The notes beneath the pieces are model-generated. The model was given only the letters and a program-made list of their open reading frames with translations. It was not told where the DNA came from and ran no database searches. DNA of 64,000 nt. Source: Lycocorax pyrrhopterus obiensis (taxonomy: Eukaryota; Chordata; Aves; Passeriformes; Paradisaeidae). The first letter of the stretch is position 1, and each line of letters starts with the position of its first letter. A program made the translations under genes and the position numbers. The DNA is taken from contig JACSVZ010000007.1 in assembly GCA_014706295.1 (NCBI GenBank), positions 62,315,441 through 62,379,440 on the forward strand, written 5' to 3'. Shown piece by piece: positions 12,874-63,100 of the stretch.

Positions 12874-14810
12874 TGTTTCCACTCCGGGAGAGCCTCAGCA
12901 TGAGGGGGACCCATCCTGGAGATGGGAAGGAAGCCAAACCTTGGAGCTCCTGTGTCCAGTGAGCAACCTGTGCCCACCTATATGTAGGAAGTGGCCTTAA
13001 AATTATGGAAAAATTCCATTTTTTCAGACAGATTAATGCCCCTCACTTGCTGGCACTGCAGGCATCAAGAACACCCGGAGCAGAGGGAAGGGCTGAGCTG
13101 AGGAGGGGGTGCAGAGAGACCACAGGCAGGGATGCTCTGAGGTGATGAGCCATCTTTTTTTGAGAGGCTCTGAGCTTGCTGCACCATGGGAGTCCTGGGT
13201 GAAGGAACTTCCATGGACAGCACATACAGGCACCACAGAGCTCTTACTCCATTTTAAGCCCACTTTTCAAAAGCTTTCCCATTAGGAAAGCCTCAAAGAA
13301 TTACATTGATCTAAAGATCCCCTTTATGAAATTCATGTTAATGGAGGGAGGGAGGGGGGAAAAAACCTTCTAAAGACTTTAAAGGAAAATAAAAACCCAA
13401 CCCAACATGCTGCAATTTTAATGAGGAGCTTGTAAACATAACCAACCCCTGCTGATTTTTTCCATTAATTGCTTGTGTTATCAGGGACCGGGGCCCTGCA
13501 GCAGAACAGCTCTCAGCAAAACACCTTGCTGGGCTTGGGGCATCCTCCCAAACCCAGCAGGGCTGGTGGGCTGAGGAGGGCGGTGGAGGCTTTGGAGGAG
13601 GCAGGGCTGGGTTGTCCCTGCGGGGCTCTGACCTTGGCTGGGGGAGGGAGGAGGGCTGGGGGGAGCTGCTGAGCTGATTTAGCAATCCCATTTTTATTAG
13701 AGATGCATTTGCTGATTAGCTCCACATCCCAACGACTCGGGGCACGATAAATTACAGAGGAAATGCAGGAACCACTTGGGTGAGATTAACATCTCCTGGG
13801 GAAGCAGCAGCAGCAGCCAGGTCATTTTCTGGGCCGTTATTTTCGAGGCCATTAAAGGGTTGCCACTGGCTCTCCTCTGGCAGCAGTGCTGGGTTTTGTT
13901 CTTGATTTCAGCCCAGCACCACCTCAGCAGACCCCTCTCCCATCTCATTCCCATCTCCCACACTGGCACAGCACCAGTGGGAAGGGGTGCCAGCCCAGTG
14001 CCCACATCCTGATCCCGGGAGGGGTGGGCACAGTGGGTTTTTGGAGATTTGGGGACATCAGCCACCCTCCCAGCTCCCTTCTGTGTCTGCCACAAAGAAA
14101 GATCACCCCCTCAAAACCCACGGGGTGCTTGCAGCCAATTTGCAGCCCACAAAAGAGGCAAAACCTCTCGCAGAGGAAAATCGTTGAGGGTGATTTGCCC
14201 AGCTCTTGAGATAATCACTCCTGCTGGAATCAGGGCAGAAGGGGAAGATTGGGAAGATTCCTGAGTGAGTGTTCGGGAAGCGCCGTGAAAATGAAAAAGC
14301 CTTTGATGAGCATAATGATTGTTATTACCTGTTCTGCTGCTGGCCGGGGCAGGCTGTGGGAGTGTGTTCCCACCCCGGAGGGAGAAGGAGCTGCCAGTAT
14401 TTTGCAGGAAGACCCTGCTCTTCCTTCACTTTCAGGAGGGTTTGGGTGATTTTCAGTCTGACTCTGGCCTGTGTTCCCAGCAGACGTGGGTCAGATCCTA
14501 CAGGAGTTTTGGTGATTCCCTGGAGGACACAGATCCAGGGGAAGGAGCGACTGGCTCCCTGTGAGAGCCAGGGTGGGTGTGGCTTGTCCCTGGTCACCCA
14601 GGGAAGCCCGTGGAGGAGGTGGACGTGGAATATCTCCTTCCCGAAGCCAGGGCATCCATGATGATGGTTATCCCTCCTTTTCCTCTCCTTGCACTCAGAG
14701 GCACACGGACACCTCGGCGGGATGCTGGAGGCAGTGCTGGGCTGCAGCCCACCCCCAGCCCAAATCCCACACAGTCCAGGGGGCTGGATGAGTCCTGGGC
14801 GTGGAGATGA

Positions 14811-42334
<27,524 letters not shown>

Positions 42335-42410
42335 GGATGCTCCTGGAGCCGGCTGCCTCTTCTCGGGATGAGAGGAGCCAGCCCGTTCCCTCCTGCAGGA
42401 CAAGGCCGGC

Positions 42411-42470
42411 CTGCCCAGCTGCCGGGTCCCTGCCCAGTTGCCGGGTCCCTGCCCAGTTGCCAGGTCCCTG
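42411..42470. repeat. TRIM9: 19-bp tandem repeat in TRIM9 3' UTR
   Basis: Three near-identical GTTGCCGGGTCCCTGCCCA units, about 80 bp after the stop codon. Confidence 0.85.
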
Positions 42471-43853
42471 CTCGGCCTCTGGGGAGGCAAATCGGGAAGG
42501 ACGATCCTGGCTCTCGGCCGTCTCCGCTCTCCGGCCTCCGCGCTGTCCCGTGTGTGTGCGCTTTGCTCTTTAGCTCTCTTTGGCTGATGAAGTACCTAGG
42601 TAGCCTGAGCTGTTCTCCTGTGTCCGCTTTTAGGTTTGGTTTTCCTGATTTGAGTTGGGCTTTCCCCTCCCGTGGGGCCGGCCGGAGGGACCCCACCACG
42701 GGAATGCTTCTGCCCACACCACCCTGGTTACTTTGCAGGATATTTCTTTCCCCTGTGGCCTTCCTTGCAGAGCACCCTCGGTCATGTGTAGAGGTGGGTC
42801 CTGGATTACCAGTCAGTCTCCATGTCCTTACCAAAACACCCCGCTCTGTCCGGTGTCCCCCTGGGGCGTCTCTGTGGGGCAGGGGGTGGCCGTCCTGTCC
42901 CCAGGTGCTCCGGGTGCTGGCAGGCCCTTGGTCAGGAGCTGAATGCCCACGGGGGGCTCTCCAGGGCTCCCCCACACCTCGGTGCCAGCACACGCGCCAC
43001 AGCCATAGACCGGAGAGCCCTCGCCCGGCTCTTCGGAGATTAGTGTTTATTTTTTTATAGTTGCCATATAAAGCCTAGCCTTAAATTCAACTGATAGTGT
43101 CCTTCCAATCACCGGAGAATTCATTCTGCAGTGAGGGTCTGACAGAGAGCCCAGGGGTGGGGATGGGATGGGGAGGAAGGAGAGCTGGCCACAGCCCTGC
43201 CACGCACTCAGGAATTCACGCCTGCTGCCGGCAGCAGTTCCCGTCGGCCTCCATTCCCTACTTGACTTTCTGGTAATTCAGAGGCAGGAGAGGAACGGTG
43301 CCAGCCCCGTCACCGAGCCGAGAGCGCCTGCATGCGCGTGTCCCCCTGCTTCGCTTTGCGGTCCCTGCGGAGCCGGGACGGGCAGCGGCATCGCTGCCGG
43401 CCGCGTGCCAGCGTTCCCAGCCTGGCCGGAGCGCCGCGGCTCCGGGTGGGACGCGACGGGAGCGCCGGCCCGGCAGAAAGACAAGTGTAAATAGCCCATT
43501 CCCTCCCGGCGTGCCCTCCTCTAGGACAGTCCCGTTCACTCCCTTGTTGCTCTAGCATTAAGTTTTCCTAATTTATTGGATGGGTGCTATCTCGTTGACT
43601 CCCACCGAGGAGTTCCTCCCAGCTGCCGGGGAGCCGTGTTGCGGGACAACGCCAGGCAGCTCCTGGGTGGATTCCTGAGGAGCCCCCGTGGCCGGCTCAC
43701 CTGGGGCTCCTCTCTCAGCCGTCATCCCCCGTTCTTTAGGGTGTTCATGGTGCTTCTTAGAGTCCCAGTGATTGTAAGACGTCGTCCCCCCGTTGCGCGA
43801 TGGTAGCTGCACACAGCCGCTGTACTGACGAGAAGTGTCATGTTTGCTGTTCT

Positions 43854-43859
43854 AATAAA
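43854..43859 (+). terminator. TRIM9: TRIM9 polyadenylation signal
   Basis: Canonical AATAAA followed by a T/G-containing stretch, 1.5 kb after the TRIM9 stop codon. It is the first perfect signal on the plus strand downstream of the stop. Confidence 0.7.
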
Positions 43860-44010
43860 GGACTTTTACGAGAGAAGGGCAGAGCTTCCAGAGCATCTCT
43901 GTGCTTCAGTTCCCATCTCATCCCCCCTGGTGCACATCCCTCACTGGCCTTGTCCAGACACAGCAGCAGAGAACGGACAGGACTCAGTCAATGGGAGGGA
44001 GCAGGGCCAG

Positions 44011-44226
44011 TTGAAGAAATTCCTGGCTGGGAGGGTGATGAGGCCCTGGCACAGGGTGCCCAGAGAAGCTGTGGCTGCCCCTGGATCCCTGGAAGTGTCC
44101 AACACCAGGTTGGACATTGGGGCTTGGAGCAGCCTGGGATAGTGGAAGGTGTCCCTGCCCATGGCAGGGGGTGGAATGAGATAGACTTTAAGGTCTCTTC
44201 CAAACCAAACCGTTCTGGGATTCTCT
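44011..44226 (+). mobile_element. CR1 LINE 3' fragment
   Basis: From GAAGAAATTCCTGGCTGGGA to TCTTCCAAACCAAACCGTTC with a GGGATTCTCTG tail, just downstream of TRIM9. Confidence 0.9.
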
Positions 44227-45125
44227 GAAATCCAGAGCTGTGGCAGCACTATGAGATGGCTGAGGGACAGGGCGGGTCCTGTGCCACCATGTCCCCTTCC
44301 TGGCACAGTAGCACCCTCTCCCTGTGGTGATGCCTCAGCCAGCAAGGTCATGGAGCAGCAAGAAATAGGAGCTTCTGTTTCCCACCCTGTGACCAGGAGG
44401 TGGCCCAAGAGGGAGATGGGTCACTGTGTGACACCCCTGGGACTCGTGGGGAGCTAAGCCAGGCACAGCCAGGAACCCCAAATCCAGCAGCCCCACATCC
44501 CACCCCATCCTTTTCCTAACCCTTTCCTGAGTAAACTCCATCCCTTCATGAGAAGTGGTGACAATTCCCCATTCCCAAGATGGGTACTGAGCTGGGACAG
44601 TGGGAGAGGGGAGGGTGCAGCTCCCAGCCAGGGCTCCCCACTGTGCCTGCAGCCCATCAGCAGGGAAACGGGGGGCTGAGGGGTGGTCCTGGGATATAAG
44701 GAAGGAGGGGGGAATGACCAAGGCTGGATACAGAGCAGCATCTCCCCAGGGAGATGAAATAGAGGCAAAATGCTGAGGGATGAGTGGAGGGGGGGCCATT
44801 TCCAAGGGAACAGCATGGACAGTTCTCCCAGGGCCGTGAGAAGGACTCGCTGCTGGGGTATCAGTGCCTGCTCTGTTTTCCCAGAGTGGCTCAGGAGAGG
44901 TTTTCAATGTGCAGCCTCTGAGCTCATCACGGGCTCGAGTCCAGGGCTACAGAAGAAAATGCTAATGCATGAAGTGCATCTCAGAAGGATGCTTGTTCCT
45001 TCCAGAGAGGGAATGTGCCCAGGACACCGGAGGACAGGAAACTGCATCCTCCCTGCAGCATGTAAAACCAGCCTGTAAGTCATGTACAGCACCAGGAACA
45101 GCCCAGGGCCAGAGCATCTGTGCCA

Positions 45126-45395
45126 ACAGGACAAGGGGGAATGGTTTTACACTGACAGAAGGGAGATTTAGGTGAGGTATTGGGAAGAAATTCCTCCCTA
45201 TGAGGCTGGTGAGAGCCTGGCACAGGGTGCCCTGTGGCTGCCTCATCCTTGGAAGTGTCCAAGGCCAGGCTGGACAGGGCTTGGAGCAACCTGGGACAGT
45301 GGAAGGTGTCCCTGCCCATGGCAGGGGGTGGGACTGGATGGGCTTTAAGGTCCCTTCCAACACAAACCATTCCATGATTCTGTGATTCTGTTGCT
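45126..45395 (+). mobile_element. CR1 LINE 3' fragment
   Basis: From CAGGACAAGGGGGAATGGTT to CCTTCCAACACAAACCATTC with CATGATTCTGTGATTCTG. Confidence 0.9.
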
Positions 45396-45425
45396 CTCTG
45401 GATGGAAGCCTGTGCATGGATCTAA

Positions 45426-45785
45426 TCTAATCTAACCCTGCCCTCTGGCACTGGGAAGCCATTCCCCCGTCCTGTCACTCCAGGTCCTTGTCCAAAGTCC
45501 CTCTCCAGCTTTCCTGGAGCCCCTTTAGGCACTGGAAGGGGCTCTGAGCTCTCCCCGGTTCCTTCTCCAGGTGAACACCCCCAGCTCTCCCAGCCTGACT
45601 CCAGAGCAGAGGGGCTCCAGCCCTTGGAGCAGCTCCGTGGCCTCCTCTGGACTCGCTCCAGCAGCTCCACGTCCTCCTGGTGTTGGACCCCAGGGCTGGA
45701 GGCAGCTCTGCAGGTGGGGTCTCACCTGAGCGAGGCAGAAGGGCAGAATTCCCCTCTCCCCTGCTGCCCACCCTCCTGGGGACGA
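45426..45785 (-). mobile_element. CR1 LINE fragment, facing the previous copy
   Basis: Reversed body from AATCTAACCCTGCCCTCTGG through CCTTTAGGCACTGGAAGGGG to about TTCCCCTCTCCCCTGCTGCC. The tail is absent; it begins about 30 bp after the end of a plus-strand copy. Confidence 0.87.
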
Positions 45786-45832
45786 GCCCAGGACAGGGAA
45801 AATACAGCCTGGAATGCCTGCGGAGCGTGGCT

Positions 45833-45887
45833 GGAGGAGAAGGAAGAGGAGGAGGAGGATAAGCAGGAGGGGGAGGAGAAAGCGTTG
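45833..45887. repeat. Purine-rich tract
   Basis: GGAGGAGAAGG/AGGAGGAGG-type sequence of about 55 bp with almost no pyrimidines, in the TRIM9-PYGL intergenic region. Confidence 0.8.
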
Positions 45888-46289
45888 CGTTGGAAGCTCA
45901 TATCGGATATTTTTGCCCTTGGGAGGAACCGGAGGCAGGGCAGGGCAGGGTCCTGAGGGCAGGGCAGGACACTGCGGGCAGGGCAGGACACTGCGGGCGT
46001 CCACGGTGCGGGAAGCAGCTGGGAAGAGCCCGGAGCCGGGGGAAAGAGATCCCACGCCATTTCCAGAGGGACTGTGAGCGGGCAGAGAACAGTGAGGAGA
46101 CGGGAGGGGAAAGGGAGGGGGCCGGGAGATGCTGCGGGGGAGGGCAGGGGGCAGTCGGACAGGGAGGGACCGTGACACGCGGGGGATGCCGTGACACGAG
46201 GCTGGATCGCGACACGGGGGGGACACATCATGACACTTTCCAGGTTTTCCCTCCGGGCCCGGCAGAAAGCACCTTCCTTGTACGTGCTC

Positions 46290-47109
46290 CAAGAGCGGCT
46301 GCCCCGCGGGCGGAGCCACGGGCGGGGCGGTCCCTGCGTGAGGCGGTCCCCGAGTGGGGCGGTCCCTGCGTGGGCCAGCGCTGGGTGGCCGTGGCCGCTC
46401 CCGGACCGCTCCGCTCCGCCCGCTGCGGGTGCGCCCGGGGGGCTCCGGCTCTCCCCCGGCTCCGCGGCCCCTCCTCTGCACCGTCCCGGGACACCCCCTT
46501 TGCACCTGCCTGGGGTCCCCCCCCCTTTGCGCGTCCCTCCGTGCCCCAGAGTCCCCCTTTTGCACACCCCTCTGAGACCCCCAGGATCCCTCCCTTTGCA
46601 GACCGTCTGTGCCCCTGGAGGTCCTTCTTCTCTTTTGCACACCCCTCTGTCCATACCCGGGGTCCCCCTCCCTTCGCACACTCCTCTGTTACTTTCGGGG
46701 TCCCCCCTTTGCACACCCCCCTGAGACCCCCCCAAGGGGCGGTCCCCGGGACACCCCCCGGCCACGTTCCTGGAGTCCCCCCTTTGCATCCCCCTCCGTG
46801 CATCCCCGGGATTCCCTCCTTTGCATCCCCCTCCGTGCATCCCCGGGATTCCCTCCTTTGCCTCCCCCTCCGTGCATCCCCGGGATTCCCCCCTTTGCAC
46901 CTCGCTCCGTCCATCCCGAGGTCCCCCCTTTGCCCCCCCGGTGGCGGCCGCCGCTCCCGCCCCACGCGTGGGCGGCCCTTTGCGGGGCCCGTCCCCATCC
47001 CCGTCCCCTCCCGGGGCGGTGCCAGCGCGGGGCGGAGTCGGAACGCGGCTCCGGAGCCCAGCCCGTGTGTCCGTGTCCCCCCTCCCCGTGTCCCCGCAGC
47101 CCCTCCGCG
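46290..47109 (+). promoter_or_regulatory. PYGL: PYGL CpG-rich promoter and 5' UTR region
   Basis: Strongly GC- and CpG-rich sequence upstream of the PYGL start codon, with GC-box (Sp1-like) cores such as GGGGCGGAG near 47030 and GGGGCGGTGCC near 47014. No TATA or CCAAT box is evident close to the start, which fits a CpG-island promoter. Its left part, 46460-46935, is C-rich and built of degenerate tandem units. The transcription start cannot be placed from sequence alone. Confidence 0.65.
46460..46935. repeat. C-rich degenerate tandem repeat upstream of PYGL
   Basis: Units based on CCCTTTGCAC/TCCCCCTC recur. The clearest part, about 46781-46900, is three near-identical 37-bp copies containing CTCCGTGCATCCCCGGGATT. 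The repeat leaves several frames on both strands free of stop codons, which makes long spurious reading frames here. Confidence 0.8.
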
Positions 47110-59057
<11,948 letters not shown>

Positions 59058-59280
59058 GGGCCGGAGCGGCGCCGGCCGGAGCCAGGGGACGCGAGCACGC
59101 GCGCTGTAAATTCTCTGCTGTCTGAGTCTCTGTGTTGCTGCTGCTGCCTTTCCGTAGGGGTGGGCAGAGGGGGAGGGAGGGAGGGGGTTTTTATAACGTA
59201 AGTGTCGTGTGGAAAGCGAAACCACGTCGCCCTGTTGCTTTGCATTAGGTGCTAAAATAAAAAAAAAGTGCCATTGGAGT
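59058..59280 (+). other. PYGL: PYGL 3' UTR
   Basis: Short 3' UTR with a G-rich stretch near 59157-59190 and AATAAA at 59256-59261 about 200 bp after the stop. A second AATAAA on this strand at 59718-59723 could serve a longer transcript. Confidence 0.7.
59256..59261 (+). terminator. PYGL: PYGL polyadenylation signal
   Basis: AATAAA embedded in an A-rich run, followed by T/G-containing sequence, 199 bp after the PYGL stop. Confidence 0.75.
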
Positions 59281-59590
59281 CCGAAGGGGGCTGTTTGCTG
59301 AAGCCTAAAATTAGGGCTGGGCTTGCTTGCACCAATGGCTCATGCAGGAAGAGGGCTGGCCAGGGGTGGGTGGGCAGCACAGCTGGACACAGCTGTCTGG
59401 GTGCTGCTGAAGCAGGATAGGGAGGTGCCAGCCCTGAGGCACCAGCGCCAGGCCCATGTACCCCCACCAGTGTCCCATGGGATGTTCCTGGTTGCGGCTC
59501 TGGTGACCCAGACCACATCAGTGTCTCCATCCCTCGAGTAACCCGCAGCATCCTGGAGGCAGAGGGTGACTTAAAAGTTTCTCGGTAGCT

Positions 59591-59596
59591 TTTATT
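59591..59596 (-). terminator. ABHD12B: Possible ABHD12B polyadenylation signal
   Basis: TTTATT on the plus strand is AATAAA on the minus strand, 446 bp after the ABHD12B stop. It lies between the two plus-strand signals of PYGL (59256 and 59718), so long transcripts of the two genes could overlap. Confidence 0.5.
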
Positions 59597-60041
59597 ACTT
59601 ACAGCAGTAAGTTCAGTGCCATGGGGGGGGTCCTGGAGTGGGTTTGAGGGAGCACATGATCAGCGCAGGCAGCAATGGCATCACTTCATGTTTAAGAAGT
59701 CTCTGCAACAAGATGTAATAAATCTCACACTGTGTCGCTGACCCTCCTGTGCTGCGTCAGAGCCTGATTTGTGATCCCTGCATGCGGGGCTGAGCTGGGC
59801 GTGGAGCATCTCTGCGGGGCAAAGAGGAGCTGGTGTCCCCAGGGCCACCTCCCCGAGCCACCCAGGCCGAGGACAGGCTCAGGGCACGGGGGAGTGACTG
59901 AAGTTTGAAAAGTGATGCCAGCAAACACCGTGGGGAGGGGAGGGAGCAGGGAGCTGTGTGCTTGCAGCAGGAGAGGAGGCACCAGTGGAAGAGGAGGCCA
60001 AGGCTCATCCTGTGCCCCCCGCCATTTCTGGGGAGCAGCAC

Positions 60042-60170
60042 TTACTTCACCAGGGCAGGCAGCTCCGAGTGGAAGGAGATGTAGTCGTGGCCCAAGCCCA
60101 GCTTCTCGGGAAAGGTAATGAACTTCACCTTGGATTTGTCCTTGTAGGCTTTGCGTGCTGTCTCATAGAG
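60042..60170 (-). CDS. ABHD12B: ABHD12B terminal exon with catalytic His
   Basis: 129 nt, 42 codons and a TAA stop (plus-strand 60042-60044): [42 protein letters not shown]. The His in GLGHDY is the likely triad His. Acceptor CCACGGCAG. Confidence 0.9.
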   Translation of the reverse strand, partial: LYETARKAYKDKSKVKFITFPEKLGLGHDYISFHSELPALVK

Positions 60171-63100
60171 CTGCCGTGGGGCGGGAGCGCGGTTACTGGC
60201 ACGAGCAGGGGACCCCAAACCCCTTCTGGGGGGCTGGCCATCCCCTCTCTGGCCACTTCAGCCCCCCAAAGCCAGGCTCAAAGCCCGGGTGGCAGGTGCC
60301 CACCTTGCGTCCCAGCTTTGGAGGCACGACTCCATCATCTTCTGAGTGCAGGATGAGGAGGGGGCAGCCCAGCACCTTCACGCTGCGGGCAGCAAGCACA
60401 GCCCTGAGGACTCTCCCAGAGCCAAGAGACCAACAGGAGCCTTCCCCAATCCCTGTTAAAATTCCCACAGCACCGTGACCCCCCTCAGAGCCATCCCTGC
60501 ATGGCCACTGGGTGATGCCCATGCTGCTTGTCCTGGCACGGCAGCAACCAAGCACCCTAATCACCTTAACCCCCGATTACAGGGTCACCAGGTTTGAAAA
60601 GCACCCACAAATCAAATGGAATTTGGGCAGGCTGTGTGTGCTACAAGGAACAGGAGCGCGTGGTGCCCAAAAAAAGGCTGGTGGCTTGTGGACTTTGCTC
60701 AATAATCAAACTGATACCTGACATTATGCAAATAAAAAGTCACTCCTGAAGTATGGGTAAGCTGGGTAAACACAGAGGAGTGTAGGGATTTCAATGGGGT
60801 GAGTGACACCTCTCCTTGGCCGGGGGTCCTGGCATCATTCCACAGCCCCGGGGATGGCTGTGCCCCTTCCCACCAGGAAACTCACTTCTCATCACTGCGG
60901 AAGAACATGTCTGCCCGAGCCATGGAGTCCAGGATGAGGTACTCAAAGCCTGGGAACTGCCGGTAGATCTGGCAGGGAGAGAGTTTGGGGGTGCTAAGCC
61001 ATGGCTTGGATTCCACTGCGAGGGGGGAGAGCCAGGGAGCTGGGGCTGACACTGCTGGGGGACCCCACAGGCAGAGCCTGTCACCAACTGGGGACCCCAG
61101 AGGCCGAGCCCCCTCCTGTCACTGCTGGGTGACCCCCCCAGGCAGAGCCCCCAGACTCACCCTTGGTGAGGGGGATGTTGGCGCCCGCCTCTCGGATGTT
61201 GGTGTAGGGGAGACTCCAGGACGACAGCATCAACCTGGACCCCTGAGGGCAGAGTGAGGTGGAGTGGGCATGGCTGGGGGGCTGCCCCCCTGCCAGGCTG
61301 CTGCCACGCTCCCCTCCCAGGCAGCAGCGGGGCCAAGATGTCCCCATCGCAGTAGGGAGGACAGGGAGGGCTCCTCATCTCCTCTGTGGCCCCAAAATCA
61401 GGCCAGGGCAGTGCAGAGCCTCAGGGTGACACTGCATGGGGACAAACCCATCCATGCTGGCCCTTACCTCGCTCCTCCTGCAGCTTCCTCGCTGCGTTGG
61501 TGGCAATCCTGTGACAGGAGAGGTGGCAGTGAGGGGGAGCAGCAAAGGGGGGACGCACAGCTCCCGAAGGTTCCCCCTTGTTGGCTGCGTTTGGCTCTGC
61601 AGGGGCATCTACCAAGCAGCTGCTCCAAGCCCTTGGTCCATCCCCAGGTGGCACCAGGGTGGCAGCAGTGCCACAGGGCACAGGGTGGGCTCTGGTGTGC
61701 CCCCATCCCACCCCCTGCACCTACCCTGTCCCCAGGGAGTGTCCCCAGAAGAGGATGCTGCTGTTCCCGCTCCGCGCTTTCGCCCAGTCATAGAGTGCCA
61801 GGACATCCGTGGTGAAGCCGCTCTCTGTGGGGTGTCCACTGGAGTCCCCATAGCCTGTGGGGGACATGGCTCGGTGTCATGACCCTGGTGGGGACAGATC
61901 CCAAGAGGGGGATCACTCAGTAAGAGGCAGAGGGACGACTTTACCTCTGTAGTCGAGAGCCAGGATGTGGAAGTCAGCAGCCCCCATCGTCTGTCAGAGC
62001 AGCACCGAGTTATGTCCTGGCGGGCGATGCACCCCAGGAGCCCCAGCACAGCCCGTTCACTCTGCACAGGGTCCTTCTGGGGTCCCCAGAGCCAGCAGGA
62101 GCCTCACTCCCAGCAGGTCCCAGTGTCCCCACAGGGCAGCACTTACCTTCAGGAACTGGACGCGGTGACTCGCAGCCCTGATGGGGAAAATGGGGTTAGA
62201 GCTTGGGGGGACCCCAAGGGACCCTCGTTCCAGCGCCAGTGCAGGTGAGGAACCAGGGTGACCTTATCCCAGGAGGGAAGAGCTGGATTCTGTGGGGTGG
62301 CTGGGTTTTGACCTTCCCCTTTATTTTCTAGGGATTTTCCTTTACTGCTGGGGTCAGAAACCACCGCAGCAGCCCCGACCCCACAGCAGTGCCGGCTGCT
62401 GCATCGAGTTTGCTGCTTCTCACCTCAGAGCAGCCACTGCACCCGTCCTGCCCTGCTCCCAGCCCTGCAGCAGCACCTCAGGCACTCACCTGGTGCCCCC
62501 ATTGCCGTGCAGGTAGATGATCACGGGGTGAGCATCAGCAAGAGCCTCCTCGTACCAGCGCCGGTCCTTGCCCTGCGCCTCAGCCCCTCTGCTGCCTGGC
62601 ACCGTGTGCCTGGGGGGACAGCGGGGTTACCCCGGGGGGTTCCACCAGGACACTGCTGTCCCACATGGAATGCTGTGAGGATATCCTGCTCACCAGATGC
62701 CGACCGTGACGCCCGGCTCGGTGGTGAGGTGCAGGTTGATGGTGTTGTTCACCAGCAGCTCGGCCGCCGAAAGTCCACGAAGAAGGGGAAGGCCACTGAT
62801 GGAGAAATTATCATCATCCAGAATCCTCCTACCCAGTTACTTTTATACAATTCTTTCTAAATCAATGTCTTGATCTGTTTGAAACGATCAAGGGCCATGC
62901 TGAGGTAGGCGAGCTCAGCCCTCTGCCACCTCCTCCCACCCGAATTTCCAGCCCCGCTGATGCTGAGCGTGCCCAGGCGTGTTGTAACTCCAGGCAGCAA
63001 ACGGGGTCAGCAGCACCACGTTATTAGAGCTTGCAAAACACGGGAAAAGATCCCTCTGTGCCTCCTCTGCAAGGCCACGGCACAGCAGAGTTGGGTAAGT

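Larger units (their letters stand above)
42335..43880 (+). other. TRIM9: TRIM9 3' UTR
   Basis: About 1.5 kb of non-coding sequence runs from the TRIM9 stop to a canonical AATAAA at 43854-43859. It contains a short 19-bp repeat near 42411-42470, a CpG-rich stretch near 43300-43480, and no inserted CR1 or LTR, unlike the flanking introns. The 3' end is inferred from the signal; the cleavage site is approximate. Confidence 0.75.
43881..46289. other. TRIM9-PYGL intergenic region
   Basis: Contains CR1 fragments on both strands (44011-44226 +, 45126-45395 +, 45426-45785 -) and a purine tract at 45833-45887. No gene seen. Confidence 0.65.
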
